A stretch of 64,000 bases of DNA from Ancylostoma caninum (lineage: Eukaryota > Nematoda > Chromadorea > Rhabditida > Ancylostomatidae). Positions 10,516-21,918 of the stretch are shown one piece after another. Made by a program: the position numbers and the translations under genes. The DNA lies in assembly GCA_037903475.1 (NCBI GenBank), contig JBAJFG010000597.1:496001-560000 (forward strand), read 5' to 3'. Within the stretch, counting starts at the first letter, position 1; every line of letters starts with the position of its first letter. The notes below the pieces were generated by a model. The model was given only the letters and a program-made list of their open reading frames with translations, ran no database searches and was not told the origin of the DNA.

Positions 10516-12720
10516 ATGGATTTTTCGAGGCCCTGCAACTCGGCCAACGTCGATTATATTCAGTTAGAGATGAATGCAAAATCCGAGCAGTCATTGAACT
10601 TTCCAAATAAGGAGGAAGATCTCAAGTAAACAAAATATCTCCTATGAAATTATTTTGGAGACCCATCGTCCTCATTTCCCACCTTTTGGTCCCTAGCTAG
10701 GATAATCGAGGGCTGCTGTACACAGGCAAACTGCAACTATGCGCAGGACGTTGAGAAAAGCTACCATGTGGACTTGGCAGACAGGCGGATGATTGTGCAG
10801 AAACTTGCGGAATCTTCTGGCATGCTTTGAGAGCAAACAGTTCATATTTACAGAATAAATTAGTTCCGAAAAATCTTTCCAAAATATGCGTGCCGCATTT
10901 GCGAAATTCTGAAAAAGAGCATGTTTCGAAGTGGAGCTCGGCAAAAAGTTTCAAATTGCTCGTTTCGAATGAAAAGAGCCTGAAGCCCAGAACTTTGACG
11001 GCAATGAAGATTGGGTCCAGCACTATAGCATTTAAACAGAAATGCAGCCAAAATAGTGATTTAGATCCTATGAATTGATTCCGAAAAAGAGGAATGTTAA
11101 TCGCGATGGAATAGTGCTGGCTTCTGTTTCAGCTCAGGTCAGGGGGATTCAACTAACGCAGGAGGAAAGCCGTTATCCATTAATAATGACGAACATTTTT
11201 TGGAAGTATAGAAATGCTAATTCAATGAAAATGCCGAGATATGATGGAGAAAAAAAGGGATGCACCTCCACAACGGGAAGGTTGGCACATTCAAACCCAA
11301 TCCCTAGGCAAAAAATTGGAGTATCATAGGAATATCCTAGATCGGAACTGTTGTCTTTTGTTCGAGTTTATTCAAAACTGTTTTTACCTACTCTTTTAGG
11401 CTTTAGGGAGATCCCACACTTTTTGTGAAGAGGAAAACTGAGGAACATGTCTTTTTCTAGTGAAATAATTACTCAAAATATGAATTAGTGCAACTACTTG
11501 AAGTATTCCATGCTGACATGGAGAACCATCATATTAATTGATGAAACATGTCATAGGGAAATCAGGCAAAAAGGGCATGGTACAACTCTGAAGCAGAAGA
11601 AGGATAGTGGGCGTAGAACGTGCTTAGGACTGACAAAATTCGCTTAGTTTCAGACAGATTTCGTATTTTCATTCACGGTTGTTCTTACCATAGTAAGAAA
11701 GTTTGCCATAAACCTGCTGTCACTTGAGAGGCTACTGTTTAAGTTCTCCAAATTCCTGCCGATAATCTATTCCGTCACTCATTCAAAAGGACTTGTCACA
11801 TTTTATAACCGATTAGATGACCGCAAAAACTGGAACCACCATATTGCGCATCGATCAACTCAACCGTATAAGAAAGGAACGAAAGGCTGCCGGATAGACT
11901 GGTACAATGTTGCAAGTGGTAACAGTCAATTAAAGGGCGGTTATGAGCATGAGGAGGAGCATTTTAACGGCTAAGAAGCACACAAGAAGCGTTATTAAGG
12001 AATCTCCAGGGAAAAAAAGCCAGCAGTTTGCTGCAGTAAGAAATTTTCATCCATGAAACTCAAATGCAGACGACAAGCCGTGGTGAGAGGATAGCCGACG
12101 AAGACCCATGTCACATCATTTGGTTATGACGTCAATAACGCCGACAAGGAATTTAAGGAAGCTAGCCCTCAAGTATCTCAAGATTGCCGAGACGCACATA
12201 CGAGTATCACTTCCTCACCGAATCGGTAACCGAGCACCGGAATAGGTTATATTGTTATTATAGGTACTATATTATTACATTACCTATTATTATATTACCT
12301 GTTATAGGTTTGCAGATGAACCTAACTATATATATACATGTATATTTATATACATGTTAAGTTTTAAATGCAGATAAAGTTCGCCATTCTTAATGAATGG
12401 TACGATCACTCTCATCGAGCCAAGAAGGATAAAGTCTGCAAAATTGCCGTTGATGACGTTTCATCAGGCGAAGTGATATAGATTTCACAAAACAATGCTT
12501 CGACACACGCGAATATTTTAAACTAGCTTGAACTCGAACCAAACACGAGGCAGAGCTAGATGAAGATTGGGTCGACCACTATAGCATGTAAACAGAAATG
12601 CAGCCAAAATAGTGATTTAGATCCTTTGAACAATATCTCCGCCACTAGACAGGCAGAGGTAGATGCGTCAACGGACCACAAAACAAACCTTGATAGAACT
12701 GCTCACTCGAATACTCTTGT
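10516..12720. other. unassigned region with a duplicated ~70-bp fragment
   Basis: An AT-rich region without a convincing gene. The segment at 11006-11076 ('atgaagattgggtc', 'gcagccaaaatagtgattta') recurs at 12562-12630 with few changes, so both are pieces of an interspersed or locally duplicated repeat. A 38-codon frame beginning at 12370 has a protein-like composition but no support. Confidence 0.35.
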
Positions 12721-12726
12721 TTGAAC

Positions 12727-12999
12727 ATGCTATTTCAAAAATCCAAATTTATGGCTAAGCTCCAAAGATTACACCCACGATTTCTGCTAAGATTACTGCT
12801 CCTTGCCATTCTTTTCTATTCATTATTTTATGTTCTTAGTCGATACAAGAATGGTACAACGACTCTGAACACACCTTGCTTTGTACGTCGCTATAACCAT
12901 AATACTGTTGCCAATGACTCCAACGGAAGCGAGTGTAAGGTATATGAATATAAGTGGAAGTATCACTGGATTTCCACCTTCCGTCATATCTACAATTGA
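12727..12999 (+). CDS. hypothetical short protein with an N-terminal membrane anchor
   Basis: A 91-codon frame from the ATG at 12727. A basic N-terminus (about residues 1-22) precedes a hydrophobic stretch LLLLAILFYSLFYVLS, then a polar lumenal-looking region with possible N-glycosylation sites (NGT, NGS). That layout is typical of type II Golgi enzymes, of which only a first exon would be visible. A possible donor (AAG|GTATATG, near 12938) would cut the frame before its end. No conserved domain is present to name a family. It lies between two copies of a 19-bp repeat ('atatctccgccactagaca' at about 12632 and 13380), so it may also be part of a repeat. Confidence 0.3.
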   Translation: MLFQKSKFMAKLQRLHPRFLLRLLLLAILFYSLFYVLSRYKNGTTTLNTPCFVRRYNHNTVANDSNGSECKVYEYKWKYHWISTFRHIYN

Positions 13000-13626
13000 T
13001 AGAACCTATTCCACCCAAAAGTGGAAGCTCGTGGAAAGCTAAACAGTGAACGAGCGAGGGAAGCGGAACGAACTCGTAGGAGGATCAGAACCCCCCTCCA
13101 CCCCACCTCCATCTCGTCTGGCAACATTGTGTCGATGCACGTTTTTGTCCATGTGTTCGATGCATGTATTTGGGTGATCGAAGTCTGACCAAGCTATCAC
13201 ACTCTGGAAGCTGGAGTCAGTGAAATCGTTGACAGCATCCGATAACATCAGGAGGAACTTCTGCAGAACCGGAGGCAAAGGTATGTTACAATGTGAAGCT
13301 TGAAAAATGTTTTGCTCGAATTATATTCTTCAAGTGGTGCTCAATGCTGCTAATAGTTGTTTTCATGACAAAGTTGTTGATATCTCCGCCACTAGACAAT
13401 AATTAGGGCACGATTGAGAAGCGAAAACATGTGATTTTTGACATGCATGCCTTGGAATTAACGCCGCTACAGATGGGCAAACTTCGTCAAATGGATAATT
13501 GCATTGCGAGAGAAATACATGAGTAGAGTAGAAGGTGACAAGTATGGATCCTGCTGTTTTTGGCAGAGAATACAGAAAAAAAAAACGGGATGGAAAAGTT
13601 GGAGTTAGGAGCTGTATATGCCAGTC

Positions 13627-13656
13627 GCGCATGGGATGGGGCGCCCTTATCGAGAA
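13627..13656. mobile_element. hAT-like MITE, left piece (split by Helitron)
   Basis: 'ggggcgcccttatcgagaa' matches the inner left part of the MITE at 4576 ('ggggcgcgcccc...gagaa'). The match resumes at 14510 with 'tgggtcaccg', equal to 'tgggtcgcca' at 4617. Confidence 0.6.
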
Positions 13657-14509
13657 CTAGACGGTGTACCCGGCTTCGCTCGGGTGTTCAATTTCTCCCG
13701 GCCATTTAAAGCTGATGCCAACATTTGTTGAACCAGAAAATCCTTTCAAAATGTTCATCATTTGGTGATCAGCTCAAGTGACCCTCCTTCAGCCTGCCCC
13801 CCCCCCCCTTCCGTCAAAAAATAGGGTGAAGTTGCTTGACTGGTAAATAAATTCCTATAAAGTGCCTGCCTCATCCACGTTCAGCATTTCGCAAAGTCCC
13901 AGAAGGCACGTCTTCAACGACCCGTGCGCAAGAATGTCGAAAAAGCAATATAACAGATAAATCGATATTTCGGTCAAAACGGTTATCATATTCGTGTTCG
14001 GCGCATTGCGGTACCCCGGTAGACATGTCTTCACCACCCAGTGGGCAAGAATAGCGAAAAATCAATAACATCAATAAATCGATATTTCGCCCAAAATGGT
14101 TGCCATATCCGTGTTCAGCGTATTGAGGTGCCATATTTGTGTCCAGCGCATTGAGATACCCCAGTAGACATGTCTTTACCACCCCGTGGGCAAAGATAGC
14201 GGAAAATCAATAAGATCAATAAATCGATATTTCGCCCAAAATGGTTGCCGTATTCGTGTTCAGCGCATTGAAATATCCCGATAGGCATGTTCTCGCTCGT
14301 CCCTGGCCAAGAAGAGCGAAAAATCAATGAAATCGATAAGCCAATCGATAGTCCCAGGTGCAAAGTATCCTATAACCTCCGCCGGCCCCCGAAGAACCTA
14401 CATGCAAAATTTGGTCCCGATCGGTTCATGCTCCGCGATTTCTATTCCGAACATACAAACAAACAAACAAACAAACAAACACACAAACTTTCGCTTTTAT
14501 ATATACAGA
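13657..14509 (-). mobile_element. Helitron family I, complete copy
   Basis: Read on the minus strand it begins A|TCTGTATATATAAAAGCG and ends with the hairpin CCCGAGCGAAGCCGGG, a 7-nt spacer and CTAG followed by T. These are all the hallmarks of a Helitron, including insertion between A and T without target duplication. From 5' to 3' it holds a (TTTG)n tract (14455-14482), a conserved block ending 'gaaccgatcggg', and four to five ~115-bp tandem units, with the terminal hairpin at 13665-13680. It is non-autonomous (853 bp, no Rep/helicase). It sits precisely inside a hAT-like MITE. Confidence 0.85.
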
Positions 14510-14670
14510 TGGGTCACCGCATTGTCGCCATTACCTTATAATATAGACACAAATTTTGTATTAGTTTATTTTCAATTGTACCATGTTTATCACAACTCAT
14601 TGAACAACTATCTCAGACATTCGGGCGCTTGGAGCGGCGGTGAACCCGCTCACTTTTGGCCGATTTAGGC
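14510..14670. mobile_element. hAT-like MITE, right piece
   Basis: Resumes the MITE of 13627: 'tattagtttattttcaattg' corresponds to 'gttagtttatttttaattg' at 4668-4688. The right terminus has decayed (no clear CTGCGTCCGCCACTG). Confidence 0.55.
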
Positions 14671-14832
14671 TTCTGGCAGGTAGTCGCGGGTGGAGCAGAA
14701 ATACTTGTTGAAGGTGCGGATGGAGCAAAAAAACTTGCTGTGAGCGCGCGGCATGGTATATGCCGGTTAACCTGCACCCTGTTTTTTTTTCTCCATTGAA
14801 ACGTGGCAACCGAAGCGTATATAAGCCGACAA

Positions 14833-14896
14833 ACGGCAGTGAAAGCTTAGTCTCGTCTCCTCTATGGCGGAGACTAGACTAAGCTTTCACAGCCGT
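14833..14896. repeat. strong 64-bp hairpin
   Basis: Arms 'acggc.agtgaaagcttagtct' and its complement 'agactaagctttcac.gccgt' enclose 'cGTCTCC-tctatggc-GGAGACt'. Apart from single mismatches this is a perfect stem of about 28 bp. The role is unknown. It may be the tip of a foldback element. Confidence 0.7.
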
Positions 14897-17001
14897 CTGC
14901 GTTGCATGCGGTTGCATGTCGACGCGGCGCAGACGGGAAAACCCCCCTCACCGCAGATGTCTGGCTCTGACTCAGGGAGCACATACGTGCCCGGCAAACT
15001 CATTTTGTACTATTTTTGTAGTCGCCGGTTGCAATACATGGAACATGACCTGCTTTAATCCTGCTATCCCCGTGGCAGCATTACCGCAGGTCAAATGCAG
15101 GATAAGGCGCAACAAACGGCGGAATAGTCGCGCCAACTCCGCCCACTTTTGCGTTGTCCCGCAGGTGCCATGCCGCGAGAAACGGTGTAGACCGGCGCTG
15201 CAAACGCCCGAATGTCTGAGATTGGGGTGTGAAACTAATCAGACAATCGCACGGTTGAACCGCACGAGAAATCGAATTGAATCGCAGTCGCATTTGTGGT
15301 TCAAAGCAACTTTTTCATGGTGCAACCCGCCACTACCTGGTACCGTAGTGGAACGTGGCTATTAAGGCTGCGGTTCAACAGCCAAGAACAAAATGAGGCA
15401 ATCGGCTCTGGGCCAGCTTCAGGTCCAAACAGCGGCTCAGGACGTAATTGTGACGCAGCCGGACACTGCCAAAGAGCGACAAATGAAAATGTGAACTCAA
15501 TTCAGTGCAAATCCGCAATGAAACAAACTGGAAAGAAAACGAACAACTTGATCATGAGGTGAACAAAAGTGCGAATAACAAACAAAATGATGCTAAAGGA
15601 GCACAAAAACAAAGGGAAAATATTGTAGTGACGTAATTTTATTGCATCATTACACAAAAGCATTACAAAGAAAGAAATCCAAAGTAAAAAAAGCGGCATA
15701 TGGAATGTTATTCAAGCTTCCTAAGTGGTCGTAACTGTTGTATTATTTTTTTCATAAAACTCTTGAATTTCATTTTCTGGAGTGATATTATAGCATGAAT
15801 TTTGAGAAAGTCGAAATAGAAATGAACAGTATGATTGATCAGCATCAACTGATGTGTTCAGGAATTGAAGAGAAGCTCATTCTCAGATTAACATACAAAA
15901 ACCATCCAGGATGTTTTTTTTTCTTTGGCGAAAATCTAAATTTAGACCCAGAATTTGCAGCGAACCTTGGTAGGTGTAAGTTCCGAAAACAGAATAGGTA
16001 TGGATTCAGATTTAATTCCATAAGACAGGTGGGTGAACAAAAAGAATAGAATTGATTCACCAGTACTGGAGACATCCCAATAATGCGATGATGTGCATGA
16101 CAACAAACATGGCAACAAACGGATGTTTTGCCAGTCAGGAAAGACAAACATCGGCTTAATTCAGGGAACTGTCTCAAATATAGCCAAGGATGTCCTAAAC
16201 TTGGGCAAAAGTTGCAGTAAAAATGACCCTGGTTTCGCTGATAAAAAAAGATTTTGGAAAAACCAAAGTTACTATGTTCGCTGACAGAGCAAATAGACTG
16301 TTTCCTAACTAGCAAAACATCCAAAAAAGGTGGAAGCTTTTACATGTAGTCAATAGTGTGAAAAAAAAACAACAGCCGACCCCCTCCTCGTTAACGAAGA
16401 TCTTCCTTTTCTTCTGAAGGATCTTCCAAAGGAGAACAGAAGTAGGAGAAATGGTGGGTCGCTGACATGATCTTACCCCAAACGGTAACAACTCATCGTT
16501 AACGGTAACAACTCATCATCAAAGGTTGGAAGCAGTCAACGGTGGAAAGTGTTGCGAAGCATGGTGGGAACGGTACTTACAGAGCTCTTACGATATTCTG
16601 GCGCAATTTGACGGCCCACCCTGCTCTAGTAGTTTTATGCAGTTCCTGCTTGCGGCTCTCATAGTCGGGGCCGAGTGCAAGCCAGTATCTGCAGTATCCC
16701 ACTGTTTTTTCTTTCAGGCTGGTGAGAGATGGCTAAACCGTACCTAGTAGGTTTTTCGGCGAAAATTTCGGGACTTCAGGGTCGGCCGAAATTTCGCGCA
16801 CTCCGAGCTACATGCAAAAACAAGAATCCTTCCAAATATGGAAGATCCCCCGCTCCACAGCATAGACTTGTCCTGTGAGGAGTCCTCTCTTCTCCAGGGA
16901 ATCCCAGAAGAGTGGATTCCTAGAATTGATAATCTTAAACTGGAAAAAAAGAAGCTGACTTCTGTTAAATTCTACCAAAGCGCATTCATAATCACAACAA
17001 A
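14897..17001. other. unassigned region
   Basis: Contains small open frames on both strands (for example 15795-16049 plus, 15845-16324 minus) without motifs or convincing splice sites. A GC-rich part (15060-15420) has 'ggttcaaccgc'-type stretches also seen at 18550. I see no gene I can support. Confidence 0.25.
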
Positions 17002-17003
17002 TA

Positions 17004-17862
17004 CAGTGGCGGCCGTATATTTGGCACGCTGCCAATATCGGGTTATTAACTGATGAAAGTATAAAATTCGTATTCCAAGCTCGGAAACAGCTAACAGGAC
17101 AACACTCGAGATTTTGATTGGGCATAGTGTTTGCTTTCTTATTTCCACTTGACTTCTCAAGAAATTTTTCCAGTGGAACTGCGTTCATTCTTCGTGTTTA
17201 GAGCTCAGAATGCAATACTTTCGAAAATATTTTCGTTGCACTCTTACATCAATTTATCAAACTAGGGAAAAAGTTGTTTTATTCTAGATATTAGGGCACA
17301 TCTTGATATAGTAGTTTTGATGCGCAGTTGTTCACCTCAGGGAAGAACAAGGGTCGTCAACATGGCTTGAAAGTTGGGGAAAAGAGGATTCATGGGGGAT
17401 ACAAGCAGGAAGCATGCATTTCGGTTGTGGATTTTTCTCCGATTTGTGCTACTGACAAGCATTCAGGTACTCAAGGAAAATTCCAACGCTTGCAGTATTG
17501 TCGAGATTCAATAAAATTAAATTTTCGACAAATTTGACAGCTTGTTTCTGTCTCTAGCTCTAGCTGGTGTGGAGAGTGCGGGAGGAGCTTTCACAGCAAA
17601 ATGTTGAGGGGACGAGTGCTCAATTTGAATCTCCACTTCACTTCCCTCCATAGGTAGATGGAAAGCTTTGAGAAAATTTGGTATTTTGTTTTTTGGTCTA
17701 GTTCCTACTGATTCTGTTTCCGTGGTGAGCGGAAGGAAAGAATCCCCTATGAAGCACCAACATATGCTCGAACTTGGTTATGATTGCTCATCCTAGGGCT
17801 GAGATATGCATTAAATTCTATGGTCCAAAGTCGTGGGTGTGTTAAATATGTGGCCGCCACTG
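17004..17862. mobile_element. Tc1-like non-autonomous element
   Basis: Terminal inverted repeats CAGTGGCGGCCGTATATTTG and, read from the other end, CAGTGGCGGCCACATATTTA, each flanked by TA (17002-17003 and 17863-17864). TA target duplication with CAGT-starting ends is typical of Tc1-like transposons. At 859 bp it is about half the usual length. The small frame 17328-17537 does not resemble a transposase. Confidence 0.8.
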
Positions 17863-17864
17863 TA

Positions 17865-20336
17865 CCTCAAGTGGAAGTGTTGCAGGCCAAAATCTGACAA
17901 GGCAACTCTGTGCGCTTCCATCAGGCCAGTGAAAGGAGCCTTAGAAGCGACAGGATCATAACAAAGTCCCGATATTCTCTCAGCACATGGGAACCTAAGC
18001 AAAGCAGGTGAAATGTGTGAAATAGTGGATAAAACAAGCCATAACACCTAATCGGTTTGCAGATCCCTCAGCCATCTTCTGATAGAGGCGGTGAAAGTCA
18101 CTGTTGGTGGTGCGAGAGCATTCGTTCCTCATAAGGGCCAGCATCTCATGACTCAAAACAAAACTACTCTGCCATCAAATGAAGAACGAAACTGAAGGCT
18201 GGACGCCATAAAAGAAACGAGATGCTTAACGATACAAAAAGAAAAAAACAACAGAAAATACAGCGAGAGGAGATAAACAGCGATAAAGATAGGGAGAGGG
18301 AGAGAGCGCGCGAGAGAGAGAGGGAGAGAGAGAGGGACAGCAAGAAGGAAATGAAGAAAGAAATCAATGAAATCGTTATTGAAATAAGCCGCAGCTTTAG
18401 CGGCGTCGGCTTGAATCGATCGATGTTCGAATTGGCGCGCCCACGCAAATGCGCACGTTGCGCAGCTGCGGGACAATCACGGCACGTGCTGGGTGGAAGA
18501 GGGGACGTGCTGCTCTCGCCCCAAATTCAAAAAAATGGGTGGAGACCTGCGTGTTCCTGCTGCGGTTCAACCGCCCGAGTGCGGGTGCGCGTTTTCGCGC
18601 GGAACAGAAATTATTCAAAAAATGGGAGCAGAGAGCCCCAATCAAAAACTGTGTGAACAGTCACTCTCAACTACCTCTCCTCATCTTCCACTCAGGAAAT
18701 GAGGTTCCTTCTCGGAGAAGTCACGACGCTGTCACTCGAAACAGCCGCTAATCCAAAACCCTACTTTTTTGGCGATTTTCGCATTTTTCTTCGCGAGGAA
18801 AGCTTTCTAGCCAGAGAAAACAAGTGGTTCGATATTGGTGCAACTTGGCTACGTGGCGGCTGAGACAGGATTTCCCACCTTATTTTTTTTAGTTTTCTGT
18901 TCGGTATTTTTGCTCGCCTTCAGATGAGCCTGGTCGTGAAAAATAGCAGGTGGTCGTTGTTCTGACACGATGATGATGAAGATCTCTGTGGAACTCAACC
19001 CCTTCTTTCAGATCACTCCTCTCAAATTTTACCTCTAACATAAAGCCTCCTTCGGTACGTGGGTAACCATGTTTGGAGCGGGATGACGTCGTTTCTTGCC
19101 GTGTCGCAAACATTTCTTGCGCGATGTACCCCTCTCTTATTAGGTGTTAGACGTATTTTAAGAAACTCGTTGTTCAATATGAGTTTGTGTACTGGCGGCT
19201 CCCAGCACAATTCCGTTACTCCAGTTGGCATTCTCTTGAATTTTTCTGAAGATCGAAACTTGAGTCCTGCCAATCAAGTCATGTAGCTATGGAAGCGCAA
19301 GTAATTGCTCTTTAAAGGAAGTCAGCCTTTCCGGAAATTTTTGGGTTGGGGATTTTGCGTTTTTTTAGGGACGAAGAACTCATCGACAAAGATGAAGTAG
19401 CGTGAAACACGCGAAGAACACAGAAAATGATGGCGGTGTTTTATGGGTGTCCACATCGCGGACGAGTGTTCCGCCACGATACCCTGCAAATGATGCGAAT
19501 TTAATAAACCAGCCTCCGCTAAACCACATGCGCACATCTTATCAGTGACGTTAGCTGTCGCGAAGAAACTCTTTTGTCCACAGCGGCAGATGTGTTCACG
19601 GCAGTATCTTCGCAGGTAGATGGCCATCCACGGTGTTCAACTTACTGTTGCGATTGTCAAGCGGCCCCTACATGGTAAGCGATTCCCTTCGGAGGTGAAA
19701 ATTTTCATGAATGCTGCCTTTAAGCTACTCTAGACAGTTGAGTATACCTCTTCAATTACACACTGATAGAGATCCAACACCCCAATATTTTTCACCACTC
19801 GGAAACAAAACTTGTATTCTCTTGCAATTTATTTTCGCATTCTTGTCTCGTAAGTGGCGGAGACTGCAGTTTTTGTACCCCCCCCCCCCCCTCCCCTACC
19901 GCCCACTTCTCTTGCGAAATCTGTGGCGACGAATAGATGCGAGAAGCATTACGAAATTCCAAGCTTAGAATAGAGGAACATCTAGATGATAAATGACAGA
20001 GACAATACAAAAACATTACATCATTGATCTTGATGCCCGCACCATACTAACACAAGACGCTGAGATGTGTATATGTTATGATGAGCTGTGCGCACGCTTC
20101 AGGCTCTACAGGTTTTTCCATAACATCAAAATGAGACGTCCAACCTTTAGCAAGGTCACTCATGCACTGAGATTAAAGGGGTTATACAGCACATTCCAAG
20201 CGCTAAAAGAGAAGCCAGTTCTGAGACATTGGCAGACTAAGACTGACCACTCATCTCACGTGCACATAAATAATTTGCAGTGTCGTAATTAACACGGTGT
20301 AGTTTTATAGAAACAAATCTGCAAGGTTAGTAGATG
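17865..20336. other. unassigned region; GA-rich tract near 18287-18345
   Basis: An open stretch on the minus strand (17865-18047) and broken minus frames at 18889-19627 have protein-like composition but no motif I recognise. A GA-rich low-complexity tract lies at about 18287-18345, and a C-run (19880-19893) next to 'cgcccacttctc' may be a relic of the CAGTGGCGG-type MITE. I cannot assign a gene. Confidence 0.3.
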
Positions 20337-20341
20337 AGTGT
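20337..20341. repeat. target-site duplication AGTGT (left)
   Basis: Identical to 25248-25252 on the other side of the LTR element. BEL/Pao elements usually make 4-6 bp duplications. Confidence 0.85.
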
Positions 20342-20698
20342 TGTTGATGATTTATAGATCATCAGCCATGTATTCCTTATATCTTTTAGGTTCAAAGAAC
20401 AACTGTATGTTTACCCATGAGCTATTTCACACCAGAAGTTGTACTCAGGTATCTAATCACTCAACTTGGAGTGACAATTGAGCAGTCGGGGTCGACTCTT
20501 AGCGCGCCACCCCTTTGTATCGTTATATCCATTGGCACTTTAGCCACAGCAGTTCCTTATCGGGTCAACCCCGCCCATTTCTGGGTGCATAAAAGGGGCT
20601 CCCGAGTGTATATTGTACACGTCTATCTACCCTGTGCAGGGCGTAATAAATATTCAAGCCCATCTTCGTCCACCCTCTATCACTTGGTCGCATCCAAA
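20342..20698 (+). repeat. 5' LTR of BEL/Pao element
   Basis: Begins TGTTGATGATTTATAG and ends CATCCAAA. It contains a TATA-like 'gcataaaagg' (20587-20596) and AATAAA (20645-20650), as expected of U3-R-U5. Its partner is at 24891-25247. Confidence 0.92.
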
Positions 20699-20699
20699 T

Positions 20700-20712
20700 T
20701 GGTGCATCGGCC
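20700..20712 (+). other. primer-binding site, tRNA-Gly
   Basis: TGGTGCATCGGCC, one base after the LTR, is complementary to the 3' end of tRNA-Gly including CCA. Gly primers are used by many nematode Pao-type elements. Confidence 0.8.
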
Positions 20713-20741
20713 AGTGATCCTTCCTTTGGTCCCTCGTGCGC

Positions 20742-21130
20742 GTCCTTTTGCAAGGAACCCGAGGACCGAGGCAAAGTCCCGCGTGGCAGCACACTGACCG
20801 CCTAAATCTAGACCTTTCTCTTGCGCGTCCTTTTCAAAGGAACCAGAGATTGAGACGGATTTTGTGTGGGTCAACGAGCCACAAGGTCTTGCAAACTCTC
20901 CCGTGTGTCCTTTTTCAAGGAACCGGGGAGTGGAATAGATCTTGCTAGGCTTATCCAACTGTCAGAGAGTCTCCTTCGAGACTTGAGCCTGAAGACAGTT
21001 GGACAACAAGTCGAGTAAATCAGAACTCGACTTCTTTGTAACTCGTGCAGTTCAAGCAAAGAACTCTCGAGCTTCAGAACAGCACACTGCCCTGAAAGTC
21101 TCATTACCTTGCGAGTCCTTCTAAGGAACC
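20742..21130 (+). repeat. repeated near-palindromic motif in the BEL leader
   Basis: The motif 'gtccttttcaaaggaacc' occurs four times with small changes, at 20742, 20827, 20907 and 21115. Each copy can form a short hairpin (TCCTT/AAGGA). It lies between primer site and gag, where packaging or translation signals would be expected; a role is speculation. Confidence 0.75.
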
Positions 21131-21918
21131 GGGGAAATTAAGGAGGCTTGAGCCAGACGAGCAGTGTGTAACCAGTCGAGCAAGGCAAAAAGCTCGTCTT
21201 ATTTCGAACTCGAGCAGTCCAACGCAAGAAGTCTCGAGTCTTGAAACAGCATAGCGTTCCAGCAACGCTTATTGTAATAATTAGCAAAGGTTTGGCACTC
21301 AACCTGCCAAACTTTCTGTTAATCAGTCGAGCCCGCACACAGCAAGGGACGATCTCTGGTGAAGATCCAAGCCATCTTCATCAGACAAAAGTAGCACAGC
21401 CTCACCAGTGAAAAAGACAGTAAAGCGTCCACGCTACGCTTACTGTTCTCTCAACAGAGACCAGGCACCCTCATTGCCAGTCTCTCAATCGCCCTTGTCT
21501 ACGCAAAGGCGCAATACCGGTGAGGTCCACGCACCTTCACTGACGAAAAAACAGCACAGCGTTCAAGCCAACCAGGCACGCTTGCTGTTCACTAGTGCAG
21601 TTCAGGCTCACCAATAGCCAAGCTTGCTAGTTAACCAGAGTGTCTTCAGCAAACAAGACACTGCGTCTGGTAGTGATCCAAGCACCCTTGGTATCACTCA
21701 ACTAGAGGCACCGCATCTGAGCCAACCAGGCTAGCGTGTTTCCTCACAACTGTGTCAAGACACACCAGCTGCCATACTCAACAAGTGCTCTTGCAGCAAG
21801 CAAGAACCGCACTCAAAAGGTTGCGACACTGGTCTCGCTAACCTTAACCGATAACAGAACAGCGATCAAGCTTTCTGTGCAACCAAGAGCAATACTGACC
21901 AGAAGTCAGTCAAGTAGA

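Noticed and set aside
16808..18047. A minus-strand exon interrupted by the Tc1-like element at 17004-17862
   Set aside because: Joining the flanks at TA gives a stop in the frames that are open on each side, so continuity of one exon cannot be shown.
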